Below, in pieces: positions 35,646 to 46,689 of a DNA stretch of 64,000 bases. Below the pieces are notes generated by a model. That model saw only the letters and a program-made list of their open reading frames with translations, had not been told where the DNA came from and made no database searches. The stretch spans positions 9,493,622 through 9,557,621 of the forward strand of contig NC_059537.1 of assembly GCF_905220415.1 (NCBI RefSeq), read 5' to 3'. Both the position numbers and the translations under genes were made by a program. How positions within the stretch are numbered: the first letter of the stretch is position 1; every line of letters begins with the position of its first letter. This stretch comes from Colias croceus (taxonomy: Eukaryota; Arthropoda; Insecta; Lepidoptera; Pieridae).

Positions 35646-37193
35646 TTCGTAAAGCATCACTTCTCGGAATGTCTTTTATGTCGTGTCATCTGGCGGTGTC
35701 GAGATCAGCATCTGTAAAACATAAATTACTATTTAAAAATCACGAATGAATATATTATGCACTTACTTACTCACTACTGCATATATCACCGTCCTATAGA
35801 AAAAGAATTACAACTCCATTGTTAAAATTATAGTAACAATAATACTGTGCGCTGATAGCAAAAACCTAGTTTCAATACGGCCGGATACTGTACCGGTCCT
35901 CTAACACTTTAAATAACTTTACATTACACAATTTACATAAACCCTTAAAATAAATTAGACTAAACATGAAATTCTCTCGAGTAAAATGAGTAAATAAGTG
36001 AATAAAAAAGTAGGGAATAATCCGAGCTAATTGTTATAAGAGCGTGAGTTATGCGCTTCGAGGCTGCAAAATCCTGGCTAATTAAGCATTATATAAGCCG
36101 GAAATGTTTTATAAACAAAGCTGAATCCAGCTTCATTTGAGATTTTTATTTTTGCCCATTACCTCTTCGTGAGCGTTAAGCATTTTAAGATATGCTCTAG
36201 AATAAGCTGGCACGGAAATATACGAGTATATTTATCAAGCAGTTGCAGTTTTGTCAAGATTAAAGAACCAAAACGGTGCAATAAAAGTTATAAATGAAAA
36301 AAAAAAATGCAACTGGTAGGTAGAGTCACAAAGAAATTGGAAATCTATTCACATTTCCCCTTGCTTCATTCCCTTTTCATTCTTGCAAATAATATGTACT
36401 TAATTAAAACATGTCAAATTAACTTTTTTATGAACAAAATGTTAAATATTACATACCATGATTGGCAACTTCGTCTGCTGCAAAATCTGCTATGTTCTAG
36501 TGAATACGTAAAATCATACATAATTTATATGGTGTATTTCTTAAATATACGGTAAAATAAAACGATCCTTTCGAAATGTTCAAAAGCAAAGTATACACAA
36601 GCATAAAACATACTCTTCCCATTTGAAATCCCCGACATTTTTGGTAACTTCCCATAATAAAAATAAACTTGAACAAGAATAATAAAATGTAGTATTATGC
36701 AATATTTTTTTAAAGTATTGGAGGAAAATTCATAATGTAGGTAGGAAGTAAGTCGCTGCGGCACCGCTTTATCTTAAGCGAGAAAAATGAGAGTTTATAG
36801 ACTTCACATAGGAGCTTAGAGGACTCTCTTCGAGATTTATCTTATTACTTCTCTATTGCCTTAAAGATACTACATTGTCGTGGTTACTTATCTTTCTTGT
36901 GTTACTCTAGGGCTTTGTTTTGTGTCCAGATTGAGGTCAATACTGAGCAAATATTGGTTTGAACATGATGGAGAATAATTCGTATTTCTCAAAAATTTTA
37001 TATTCTAAGGCACTTAAGTGTGTGTCTTAAATTGGTTCTTAATTATACGAAAACCCAGTCATGAAGAATGTTGACATGCCTAATAAAAGGATTATAATTT
37101 TAACAAAAGATAAGTGAAACTTAAGAAAAATATCAACGCCGCAGTGTTTCCATTTTCAGTAATACAGTATCTAATTCTGTATTCAAAAGATTT
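35646..37193. other. No recognised feature
   Basis: AT-rich with low-complexity frames (36307-36555 +, 36525-36764 -) that carry no motif. Confidence 0.4.
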
Positions 37194-37352
37194 TTAAGCT
37201 ATTGCATAGCTTCTATCGCGGGCCTTGAGCGTGGGGACCGAATCCAGAAATTGCGTAACGAAAAACCTCACGCTCCCCACTCTGACGGGCACGGAGGCTT
37301 GAAGGCATGCTATGCAATAGCTTTACCGCGGCAGTCCCCGAGTGCCACTCGT
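37194..37352 (-). repeat. 160-bp dispersed repeat, copy D
   Basis: Same orientation as copy C and only 1.8 kb from it. Left end TTAAGCTATTGCATAGCTTC, then GCATGCTATGCAATAGCTTT and CCGAGTGCCACTCGTA followed by T9. It lacks the bases between GGGCACGGAG and GCTTGAAGG that copy C has. Confidence 0.85.
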
Positions 37353-37823
37353 ATTTTTTTTTGTTGAAGTTGAAGTTGATTATAGAAATATAATCAACTA
37401 TCAATTTGTTCACTTCCAGCGTGAGTTTAACCACGGTGCATAACGAGTAAAGATCAGCAAGATACAGTTTGTTCAAATATTTAATCATATAGAGGAAGTT
37501 ATTAATATTGCACAAAGAAGTCAGTTTATAAATTCAAAATGCATTAGCAAAATTCGAGCGCAATACTTATTGGCAGTTTAATTATTATTCATCTCATTAG
37601 AGAAGTTAAGACGCTTTGTAGTCTAGGAAGCAGCTCTCGATAGCCCAGTTACCACCAACTTTGCTGAAGTTTTACAATATGTCGCCAAGTTTATGTTCAA
37701 CAATCGAGTCAGGGCGAAGTTTTGATGGATTGCAATTCGCGAATGCAGGTTGGGATAAGATATTAATGTGACAATACGGTATAGTGTTTGTTGTTGTTGT
37801 GGATATTAATATAATGTATAAGC

Positions 37824-37948
37824 CATAATATTGATGTTTTGCATAACTCAGCCCCCGGAATCACAGACACAATAGAAAATCTATAGTGTCGTGGTCCGAT
37901 CGGGCCGCTCGGGGCTCAATGGGCTATAACAAAACATGTATTATGTGT
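37824..37948. mobile_element. Small MITE-like inverted repeat
   Basis: CATAATATTGATGTTTTGC at 37824 is matched on the opposite strand by CAAAACATGTATTATG near 37930, two small differences apart. The 84-bp core contains GACACAATAG-AAAAT-CTATAGTGTC (37866-37890), a 10-bp stem with one mismatch, and a GC-rich CCGATCGGGCCGCTCGGGG. The same termini without a core occur in both arms of the element at 49864-50205. A TGTATTA-type simple repeat follows. Confidence 0.6.
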
Positions 37949-38163
37949 ACTTATGTGTGTATTATGTGTATTATGTGTACATGTAGTATGTTTTATTTCT
38001 TTATTTAAGGGTTGTTTGTAAGATTTTAATCAACATTGTAGTAGATAAGTAATAAGTATACATTTATTGCACAATAATTATGCTTAAATGTGATGAGCAG
38101 ATACTTATGTAATAGGTAAGTACTTAATTATAGGAAAAATACTAATTTCGAGTTTAATATAAA

Positions 38164-38213
38164 ACTCAAACTCAAAACATTTATTTATTCAATTAGACTT
38201 CTAGAAGCACTTT
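38164..38213 (-). mobile_element. LINE 3' tail fragment
   Basis: ACTCAAACTCAAAACATTTA, then TTTATTCAATTAGACTTCTA and GAAGCACTTT, matching the retroelement tail at 33321-33477 and cut off by an A-run. Confidence 0.65.
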
Positions 38214-39046
38214 AAAAAAATATAATATATTTATTTATCATAATTTATGTATTTATTAACATAAAATTTAAATAGTAATATTCATAACCAGATGATAACT
38301 GAACAATACAAGTTATCATTTTTGATACTCAAACACAATTCCGTTTATTTAAGCATTTCAGCATAATAATATCAGCGTCAGTCAAATAATTTTAAAGTTC
38401 AGATGCGCGTATTGGCTGTCGCTTACAGCTTACAGCGGAGTTGACAAGGGAAACGTCGAGAACATTATGATGGTAAACATTGCCGCGGGCCAGTATGCCA
38501 GCTTTATTTAATTATTATGGTTAGAAATATATAGCCATTATCTAATAATATATAGGAAATTAATCCATTGTCCATTGGTACATTTAAGAGAACGCGTGGT
38601 ACATAAAAATATGAGAAACTACGAGTATAGTTTGCTATCTACAGTTCCTAATAAAGAGCTTATTTCAAAAATAAATAGAAGTAGTTCATATTATTTAAGT
38701 AGTTTCGCATTAAAGTTAACGAATAGAAATAAAACATCATGGTCGATCTATGTACCATTAGCCTAACAAAACAAACGCACCAATAAAACATCAGGATTAA
38801 ATCGACAACTTTCTCAAGTCGGCTCTTAATCCGCCGCTTTCAAAGCAAATCTCGCCTGAAATTTTATGCCGTCCCTTGGCATCAATCTTGGTGATTACTC
38901 CGCCGCATATTGAACACTTTAAACCCTTCGTCAATCCAGTAGAATCGCAAACCAATTTGCCGTGAAAATGCCGGGAAAGTGAGGGAAGTCAGGTCTACAG
39001 CGGGACAAAGCAAACAGTGCCAACTGGCAGTGAAAGTGTGCGTGAC
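38214..39046. other. No gene; GC-richer stretch from 38800
   Basis: The region 38800-39130 is of higher complexity than its flanks but has no long frame. It may be regulatory or an old repeat. Confidence 0.35.
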
Positions 39047-39091
39047 AAATGACGTGCAGGTGTCACGTTATCGGCGTGACGCAGCTGCGAT
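39047..39091. repeat. Duplicated hairpin site, copy 1
   Basis: AAATGAC...GTGTCACG-TTATCGG-CGTGACGC then AGCTGCGAT. The stem is 8 bp with one T-G pair (39060-39082). Partner at 39605-39651. Confidence 0.65.
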
Positions 39092-39604
39092 CGCGAGAAA
39101 ACGTTCCGCGGTTATGATTTTGTGTTTTGATTGACGAAATTTTATGAGATAATGTCGTAAAGTTATTGTTTAATGTATCCAATGTACGTGTAAGTGCTTC
39201 GTTTAGTTGTGTATTAAAAAATACATTTCTAAGTAAATGTAGTTTTAATAAATAGATATGATGCGCTGGAGCGGAATCACAAATACGATTTGAATAAAGT
39301 ACGGGTCCTCAAATGGTGAAGCGTGTCCCCGATCCGGACCTTAATAAACATAAGATAGTGCAAAAAATACTTCTTGTAGTTGTTCTTCATTAGAACTTTA
39401 TTATTATTAACATAGAAGTATGCAAATCTTCCCCACATAAATTGATTAAAATTCTCAAATTTTAACCAATTTATGTGAGAAGAGTCAGTCTAAGATATAA
39501 TAATAAAATATATTATATTCAGTGAATAATAAAAGTGGATATAATTGGTGACCCCTCACAATACATGTGTGCACATACATACATATACATAGGTAGGTTA
39601 TAAC
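39092..39604. other. AT-rich spacer between the two hairpin sites
   Basis: Nothing recognised. Confidence 0.4.
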
Positions 39605-39651
39605 AAATGACGGATAAGTGTCACGCATTATCAGCGTGACACAGCTGCGAT
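39605..39651. repeat. Duplicated hairpin site, copy 2
   Basis: AAATGAC...GTGTCACG-CATTATCAG-CGTGACAC then AGCTGCGAT. Here the stem (39618-39642) is 8 perfect pairs: the T-G pair of copy 1 is T-A. The sequence around each copy differs. Confidence 0.65.
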
Positions 39652-40118
39652 TGTGACAGTAAATGTGGGATGATATTAGTTAAGCTGAAATATTTTAAAG
39701 AGCTTATAATTGTAACCAGTGAATTATAAAAGATAATAATAGTTTGTCCTTTGGCTTTTAAAACATACCTAGATTATAATTAGCGGGATGAAATATTCAT
39801 ACCTACGTAAAAAAAATCCACGTCATCAACGCTTACAGCTCTTTGGGACATATCAATTACTTGACAATGTATGTGTATGTTCATATTTAATCTATTATCT
39901 ATAATCATATCTAATAATAATTAATTATTATAGTCACAGTCAATTTTAACAATTGTAATTGTTAGATACATATGCAGTAAAATTTAATTGCATTGTGCGT
40001 GTGCTATCCATATTCTCAAAATAAATATCAGCACAAAAATTTACATACGATTATTTTAGCTTAAATTCAATGTCACTTCGTATATCAAAATGTTTCCAAT
40101 GATAAGAGTCTGAACACG

Positions 40119-40134
40119 CCGCCAGAGGGCGCTA
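40119..40134 (+). promoter_or_regulatory. CTCF-like insulator motif
   Basis: CCGCCAGAGGGCGCTA fits the CTCF core (CC-R-CYAG-RKGGCGC) across its length and ends with the GGCGC of the insect form. It sits in otherwise AT-rich DNA; sequence to 40175 stays GC-richer. CTCF binding is inferred from the motif alone. Confidence 0.5.
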
Positions 40135-42762
40135 AGACAAACAACATGCGGGCGTTGCTTTCCGAAATGTCAAGTTCCTTATCATTGAAATGAAGCATAG
40201 CGAATTACGCTCGAAGCCTTGTTCCTGCAAACTTTTCCTCTGGAGACATGTTCTTGACGTTTTGTTTAAGATACTTGTTATTTTGTGTACTGTGGCAATA
40301 ATTAACGCAGTAATAGTTCGGGTGAATCAAGATATTTAGCAGTTCTTGTAATAATAATGTTATAAATTGACTTTAAATGTTGTACACTTGAGCATGCAAA
40401 ACCTATATATTCCTATGTTATCGCATAGTTACATTTTTCTCCATTTTTTTAACTAAATAAGAATTTATCTTTCACCCTAAAGACTACTCAAAATACATTC
40501 AAACATTTTACTGAAGCATATGTACACAGAGATAAAGACTATCCGGTAACATACGGGTACTCTTGCATTTTAAACAGAAATATAGTCATTTTCAAATTAC
40601 TAAAAATGTAAATAAAAAGTAACGAAAGTGAATTTAATTTTTGTAGCGTAAACAATGAGAACACAAAATTTTAATAGTACGCATAGTAAGATACCTAGCG
40701 TCCAATTTATTAGAGGTATTTCATTTTCTCGTCGACCTAATTTGGTTGATGGTCACGAAAAAATCCTAAATAAAACCATAATCCTTCTGCAGCTGTTTGC
40801 GCCTTTCACTCTGTTATATTTTTCATTCTTTATTATTATAGTCGGCTACCTTTTTTCTCAAATGGAAATTGTATGGAGGTCTGATGTTAAATACGATGCT
40901 AAACTTTTATTTCGTTTTTATACCGTACTATAAAAATTAAATTAGATACAGGCTACAGCCAATGTATTTATTTGTCAGATATGTTTTTCGTATGTTAATT
41001 AATGTACCTATACGAAGTGTATAATTTATTATGTATTATAGTATTGTATCCTTATATAGTTAATTGTATATTATTTTATTGATTACATTATTATTTAACT
41101 GAATGAATATTTTCGTCTTGATGTTAAAAATATGTTATTATTATTTCCGTTGTTTATTAATGACTAAACCAACTAAACAAAATGGATTGACAGATAAAGA
41201 GCATTTACTCATTTAAATCCATGTGTATTATAAAACATGAATATTAATATCTATAATGCATTTATCCACCCACGTTTATAGTTTAAATGAATAATAAATA
41301 ACATAATTCATTGTGGAATATCAGAAAATGTTATTACAACATCTAACGTAAAGTGAAACGTGGAAAATTATTTCGCGCAGCTTAATTATAATACCTTATT
41401 ATTTCACATGGTGGCTGAAACCACAGTCTAGCTGATATCTGCCGCGATTCACCCGTTTTGTGTCTCTTTGTAATATCCCGTAATAACATACGGTGAAAGC
41501 GTGGGACGAAATAATTATTGTATGGTTGACCACGGGAAAACAAGAGAATACACGTACATACCATTTTACGGCTTTGTTTAGCGGGATAAAGGTTACATTC
41601 GCGTGCTAATTTTTTGATTTATAGCTATACGCGTGTGATCTACGTACATAGGTACAAGAGCATAACTCAGTGTTGGCTACTTACAGCCACGTGTTCACTT
41701 GGCTTTTCTTGTATGAAGTAGACATTTTTCCATTAGCGTAATGAGTGCAACGTCAAAAAAAATTGTGTTTTCAGCTATCTTAAATAAAAATGGGAATTTA
41801 AGCGACTTTGGCTTAGATTTTCTAGCGAAATGTACCTAATCTGATGTCATTTACTAATGTACATTATAATTGAAATTTATAGAGAGGCAGAGAAGTTTAT
41901 TTCATCAACGTTTTAAATATTATTTTTTCTTCATAATTCCCTAAAGATAAATTATCTCTATTTAAATATATTTATGTCTTTGTATAAAATGTGTTTTATT
42001 TTTCTTACACTATACATTGCAGCATTGGAATTAGGATTCTCTAAGGATTTTACGCATAAAACATATAATTTTCACCCAAAATCTGTGATTATGAAATTTT
42101 ATCAGTGTAAATCAGCCTTGCCATTACAACTTTAACGTCTTTGTTACAAAACAAATAAAATAACAAATACAGCTGTAACAAACATTGCTATTGTTTGTGG
42201 AAACACGTATTAACATATAAAACACATTCGGGAAAGTAATTAACGTAAATAAATAGAAGAGTTCGTGAACCTTCGCGGTTCAGAAATTATGAGATTTATA
42301 GAACAAAATTAATTCACGCCGTAATAGAATTATTATGCTTTTAATATTAATCGTGTGTGTTTAAACCGGTTAAAACGTTACCTTGAAATTAGTCGGGTTG
42401 CGTATGTATGCTGACCAAATAATATTAGTTTTTTGATTTATTCCATCCTTTTTGAGACGTTTAGCATTAACTTTTACCATAACATTTTGCTATAAAAATT
42501 TTAATGCGAAATTGTATTTTTTTTTTTGCAAAAAAAACTTTACAGGTACGTTTTACATTGGATTTGTCAATGCATTTCTTTATGTCCAATGCTTACGTAA
42601 CTTTATTGTAATATGAACTAGTGTTAAACGAATGATAACGTACTGAAACACGAAAATCTTAAGCCAATGCTGACTCAATCAATCAGCCAGTTAGGTACTT
42701 AATTGATTGGCACACGACATGCACCCCACCTTCACAAAGCGATACCACATAAAAGTAATATA
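40135..42762. other. No supported gene
   Basis: A 92-codon frame at 40655-40933 starts with ATG and has one hydrophobic stretch (about residues 44-67), but T-rich DNA gives such segments by chance and no family is recognised. The remainder is AT-rich. Confidence 0.35.
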
Positions 42763-42873
42763 ATGAAACAGGCAGTAATATCGTCGGTGAAAGAATGGCC
42801 AGCTAATTCGGGCACGTGTTGTAGTCGTCTCACGTATACCGTAAGTAACGCCGTCTTCGTTCCTCGCATGTGA

Positions 42874-42889
42874 CACCTAACGTTAGGTG
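42874..42889. repeat. Perfect 16-bp palindrome
   Basis: CACCTAACGTTAGGTG equals its own reverse complement. It ends 9 bp before the ATG at 42899, so it could be a dimeric protein-binding site or a hairpin in a leader. Confidence 0.85.
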
Positions 42890-42898
42890 CCGTGAAAA

Positions 42899-43156
42899 AT
42901 GGTGCTTCCCGACGCTCGGATAAATTTATCTTCTAGCGACTATTGCGATCCCGGTTATTCGTGTGTTAATATTCATTGCGGTACAATACCGTGTACTTTG
43001 ACTTGCAGCGTCGCGTGCGAAATGCGAGCGCATTTTATTTTACGCCTGTGTTTAATGTTTGTTCTTGCAGTGATGTTTATTATGATGTTACTCGCTTACT
43101 GCTGCGTTAGGAGTTACGGCAGAGGAATTTTTATAGCGTGCCGCGGTTTTATATAG
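42899..43156 (+). CDS. Candidate small Cys-rich membrane protein (85 aa)
   Basis: The start ATG has a strong context (A at -3, G at +4). The predicted 85-residue protein has six spaced Cys in its N-terminal half (C17, C22, C27, C32, C36, C40), then a hydrophobic segment of about 23 residues (roughly 46-68, rich in Leu, Met, Phe and Val) and a short basic tail ending GFI. This suggests one membrane span with a short Cys-rich outer part, but no family is recognised. G+C is higher than in the flanks. A pyrimidine-rich acceptor-like TTTGTTCTTGCAG ends at about 43069 inside the frame, so the true reading may be spliced. Just upstream, ATG at 42763 opens 26 codons straight into a GTAAGT donor at 42841. 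Chance cannot be excluded for either frame. Confidence 0.25.
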   Translation: MVLPDARINLSSSDYCDPGYSCVNIHCGTIPCTLTCSVACEMRAHFILRLCLMFVLAVMFIMMLLAYCCVRSYGRGIFIACRGFI

Positions 43157-44732
43157 TGTAGTTAGTGGTTAGAATTCTTTCGTGCTTATAATGATAGGCT
43201 CGTGAAAATTGAAGTGTGTTTTAAACACTATTATGGTAAAAGTGTGTTGAATGTTGTAGAGATTTTGAACTTTTAGGTCGTAAAATAGTCATATAACTAT
43301 TTACATAACAGATGGAATCCAATGGGAATTCATTTGCATTCGTTTTACTTACTTAATATGGGTGACATTTTTTTCAATTTTAAAAAGTTTAAACACAACC
43401 GAAGTCACGAACAAACATTTAATATAAATACAATAAATAATTTAATAGCATCGATTCGTTCTGGGTGAAATGATTTACGGCGTTAAAACAGTCGACTATA
43501 AACCCGGCATTCACGTGCCGATTTTAGCGATACTTTATTGTAATTTAATTCACAAATATTTTTCCGAAATAGAGCGATGACAAAGGCAATGCACTGAAAA
43601 TGTCAGGCAACCGCAACGCCAAACCAATTAAAGCTATCTCTGGCTATAATTCCCTTACTAGGGTTGGAAACAATGGATCGAAAATATGACAAAAATCGCA
43701 TAGAAACCAGACGACAGTAACTCGATTGTCGCCGGTCAGAATTGATCTATGTTAGGTAGATTAACGTGAAATTTGATATTTGGTGGGGAAAGCCAATTTC
43801 CTAGCACTGTTAATGGATGCTGAGGGGAACTGGTGCTAATAAAATATCAACATAATTAACTGTCCACACGAAACTGTAACAGAATACTGAGTTTAGCTCT
43901 GATGTATATTTAATCATTACTATACATAAGTAAATACTGAAAACTAATATTCAGAACTTCGGTTTACGCGTGCCAAATATCACAATTATATAGCTTTTCT
44001 GTCTAAAACAAGACTGTTTTTATTAATATTCTGCGATGGGGATTTTATAAGTATTTTTTTACGTAATCAGCGTAAGAAAAACTTTAAATTCCATTGAGCA
44101 TCCGACATCTCCAAATCACCGCCGACAGGTCACCCTGTTAATTAGATACCTAATATTCAATATGATAAAAAAATTAATGAACAAATGTAGGCACAAACAG
44201 AGCTTTTATTAAAGTCAAACTACTTTCCACTATCAATCAACATTTAAAAGTTTACATTATCTTTCCCAGTAATTATGTAACTGACTAGTGCATAATTCTA
44301 TTAGCACGCTACGAAGATCTGTCAGAAGCATTCTGACGGTGTTCGAAGCTTGTAAGTGGCCATGACACACGTCACCCCGTCACCCCGTCCCTAGATACCG
44401 ACTTCGACCCTTGCATGGTGCATCTGGTATAAGACCAGCTAATAACTTATGAATTAATTTTTCTTTGTTTTGGTAGCATGGATCAAATATTAAATGATGT
44501 AATATTTTTTTAATTTCTAGCTACCTATAATTTATTTTATGTACTGTAGGATGTGAGAGTATCTAAGTAATTATCATATTTTCTTTTCTTTTTAATACAT
44601 GATATTTAGAATGGTATTTTATTTAGGTAATTTAGCTATCATTGAAACTACTGCTTGGACGAAACTTCAAATATAACCAAAAAATTCTTATTGTAATTGT
44701 GTTCAATGTAATATGCTATTTTTTCCCATAAA
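43157..44732. other. No recognised feature
   Basis: AT-rich with ordinary patches. CGTCACCCCGTCACCCCGTC near 44370 is a short tandem. No frame is supported. Confidence 0.4.
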
Positions 44733-44902
44733 TCTTATATATAAAAATGAATCGCAAAATGTGTTGGTAAGCGCATAACTCGAGAACAGCTGAACCGATT
44801 TCGATAATTCTTTTTTTATTATATTCCTTGAAGTACGAGGATGGTTCTTATGTAGAGAAAACGTAAACATGTACCACGGGCGAAGCCGGGGCGGACCGCT
44901 AG
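44733..44902 (+). mobile_element. Short Helitron-like element, 170 bp
   Basis: It starts TCTTATATATAAAAATGAAT after A and ends GCCGGGGCGGACCGCTAG before T. It is the same length as, and nearly identical to, the minus-strand copy at 35476-35645; a decayed relative lies at 53961. The 3' end matches that of the long element at 24499, showing one end family driving different bodies. Confidence 0.85.
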
Positions 44903-44912
44903 TTATTTATAT

Positions 44913-45100
44913 TATGTGTCTTTCTAAAACACACAGCGTTGGATGAAGAAAGCAGTCTATGAATCCTATATATCTCTATGCAAATTGGGTCACCTTACCA
45001 AATATCGATGGATCTTTCACCTCACTAGCAAGAGCGCGTCCCTAGTATGGCATCTGTCATCATCGCCTTTGAAGCGCTGTCATCTTCCAAGCTCCATAGC
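44913..45100 (+). mobile_element. Single-arm copy of the 49.9-kb inverted element
   Basis: TATGTGTCTTTCTAAAACAC, then ACAGCGTTGGATGAAGAAAG and about 150 bp matching the reverse complement of 49984-50150. Homology stops at CTCCATAGC (45100), after which this copy continues into unrelated DNA. The ORF MKKAVYESYISL... is shared by both copies and is a property of the repeat, not evidence for a gene. Confidence 0.7.
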
Positions 45101-45304
45101 GTTTATGAATTCGTGCGCAATAACATCGCGCAGAATATAATTCTCGAATTCGAATATATATAATTATAATTCTCGAATATTAAGTGTGATAAAACACACA
45201 CGCGTTAAATTTTAGTGTTTTTCTAGTGAAAAACGGAATTAGTTCCAATATGAAACACAAAAGACCACGTTGTCGGAAGAAAATTCGAAAACCGGTGCTT
45301 TGGT

Positions 45305-45398
45305 ATGTATAATAGTGGCGGGAACTCTTTTTCGTCCTCGGAGGACGAGAGAAGTAATGGTTCGTCACTGCCCAAGAGACCGGGAGACGAGAAATTCC
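45305..45398 (+). CDS. Candidate first coding exon, Ser/acidic-rich, unknown
   Basis: ATG at 45305 (G at -3) opens 31 codons that end one base into a codon at a canonical donor, C-GTAAGT (45399). The peptide is MYNSGGNSFSSSEDER... then KRPGDEKF: a Ser/Glu/Asp-rich start followed by basic residues, as in many nuclear or transposase N-termini. The surrounding 45180-45530 is GC-richer and is open in several frames on both strands at once, which weakens the case. It follows a repeat copy by 200 bp, so a transposon origin is possible. No family is recognised and no partner exon was found. Confidence 0.25.
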
Positions 45399-46689
45399 GT
45401 AAGTACAATCAAACTTGTCAGAACATGTCCGGACTCGTGCATAGATTTTCATCCAGCACGTGGCATACATTTCACAGTATTTGGACACAAATACATCAAT
45501 ATTTAGATGTAGGTAATTAATAAAACACAATTCATGCCTATAATGAGATCACTACATTATCATCGGGTTTCTTTATCATACATAATTCACATTGGTTACT
45601 GTGTCAAGTATTGCTTTTAACCAGACTTGTGAAATAGCGTTAGGCTACCTAGGTAGAAGGTACTTAGGTATAAGGAATCCGCCGTGATCCCCTCTGGCTA
45701 ACAAGCCCCAGCACTCAGCAGGTAGTGAGGCATCTCAATCACTTTGACCATTCAATTGTAACTACCTCAACAAAAGTGAGTACCTACTACTTAGTGCCCA
45801 CTGACTACATAAATAATTCAAGACAATTAAGATGTACTTAGATTTTAGATAGTTAGTTACAAAACCTGTCTATCACAATATTCTAAAGAGAAGAAATTGT
45901 TAATTAACTATTTTAATATTATTTCAATATTGATACATGTCACATATAGATTTTACATTACTTATTATAGGATATGATATAGAGTGTATAATATGAGCAA
46001 CAGTCTCACACAATATTCAGTAGGAGCTACTTATTACTGCAAGTTGAGATTACCTAATTTATCTTACGGTAAATAATTCTTAACATAAGGAGCTTATTTT
46101 CAGAGCCAATTGATACCAGAATAAGCTTTGATTCTATGGGTACTTATTTGAATAGTAGTGAAAAATCATAAGAAATAGACATTGCAGATTATAAGAGGTA
46201 GATATGTTTATATACATTATCATCATCAAGGACCCATATTTACTGTATCCCCGAACAGTTGAATGAGATCATTCTTGGTTATAATGTTACCGATGATAAT
46301 GTTGTTTATCTAGTTCCTTTCTTACTTAAGTGAAAGAGCTTGCCTTAAAATTAACACTCAGGTGTGATAACAATTCTATAATATCAACAGTAAAGTAACC
46401 AAAATCTTTGTATTTTTTATTTGTATCTTCTACAAAAATATGTACTGAAAATATGTACAAGGCGTCCTTAGCCATGATTAGCTTAGTATGGTTATGCTGA
46501 AAGAACTGTGTCCAGAAAGACCCAGAAAAATATATGCCATACTTACATTCAGATATGCTTCTGGCAATAAGAGCTGATGGCTCCGCCAGGTTGATATTCA
46601 ACCTGAGACACCTAAACACCTAGGTATTAACCAGGTAATTTTGATACATATCACAGATTATAACGGTAATTAAATTTTTACAAAGCCAG
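45399..46689. other. No supported gene
   Basis: Contains a 97-codon minus frame (46326-46619) crossed by a donor-like ATGTAAGTATGG; its protein is not recognised. From about 46600 the base composition shifts and short hairpins begin. Confidence 0.35.

Noticed and set aside
40655..40933. 92-codon ORF with one membrane-like segment
   Set aside because: Hydrophobic runs arise by chance from T-rich DNA; no signal of selection or splicing is visible.
44943..45140. 65-codon ORF MKKAVYESYISL, repeated at 49863-50141 on the minus strand
   Set aside because: The shared peptide reflects two copies of a mobile element in opposite orientation; the DNA match extends beyond the frame.
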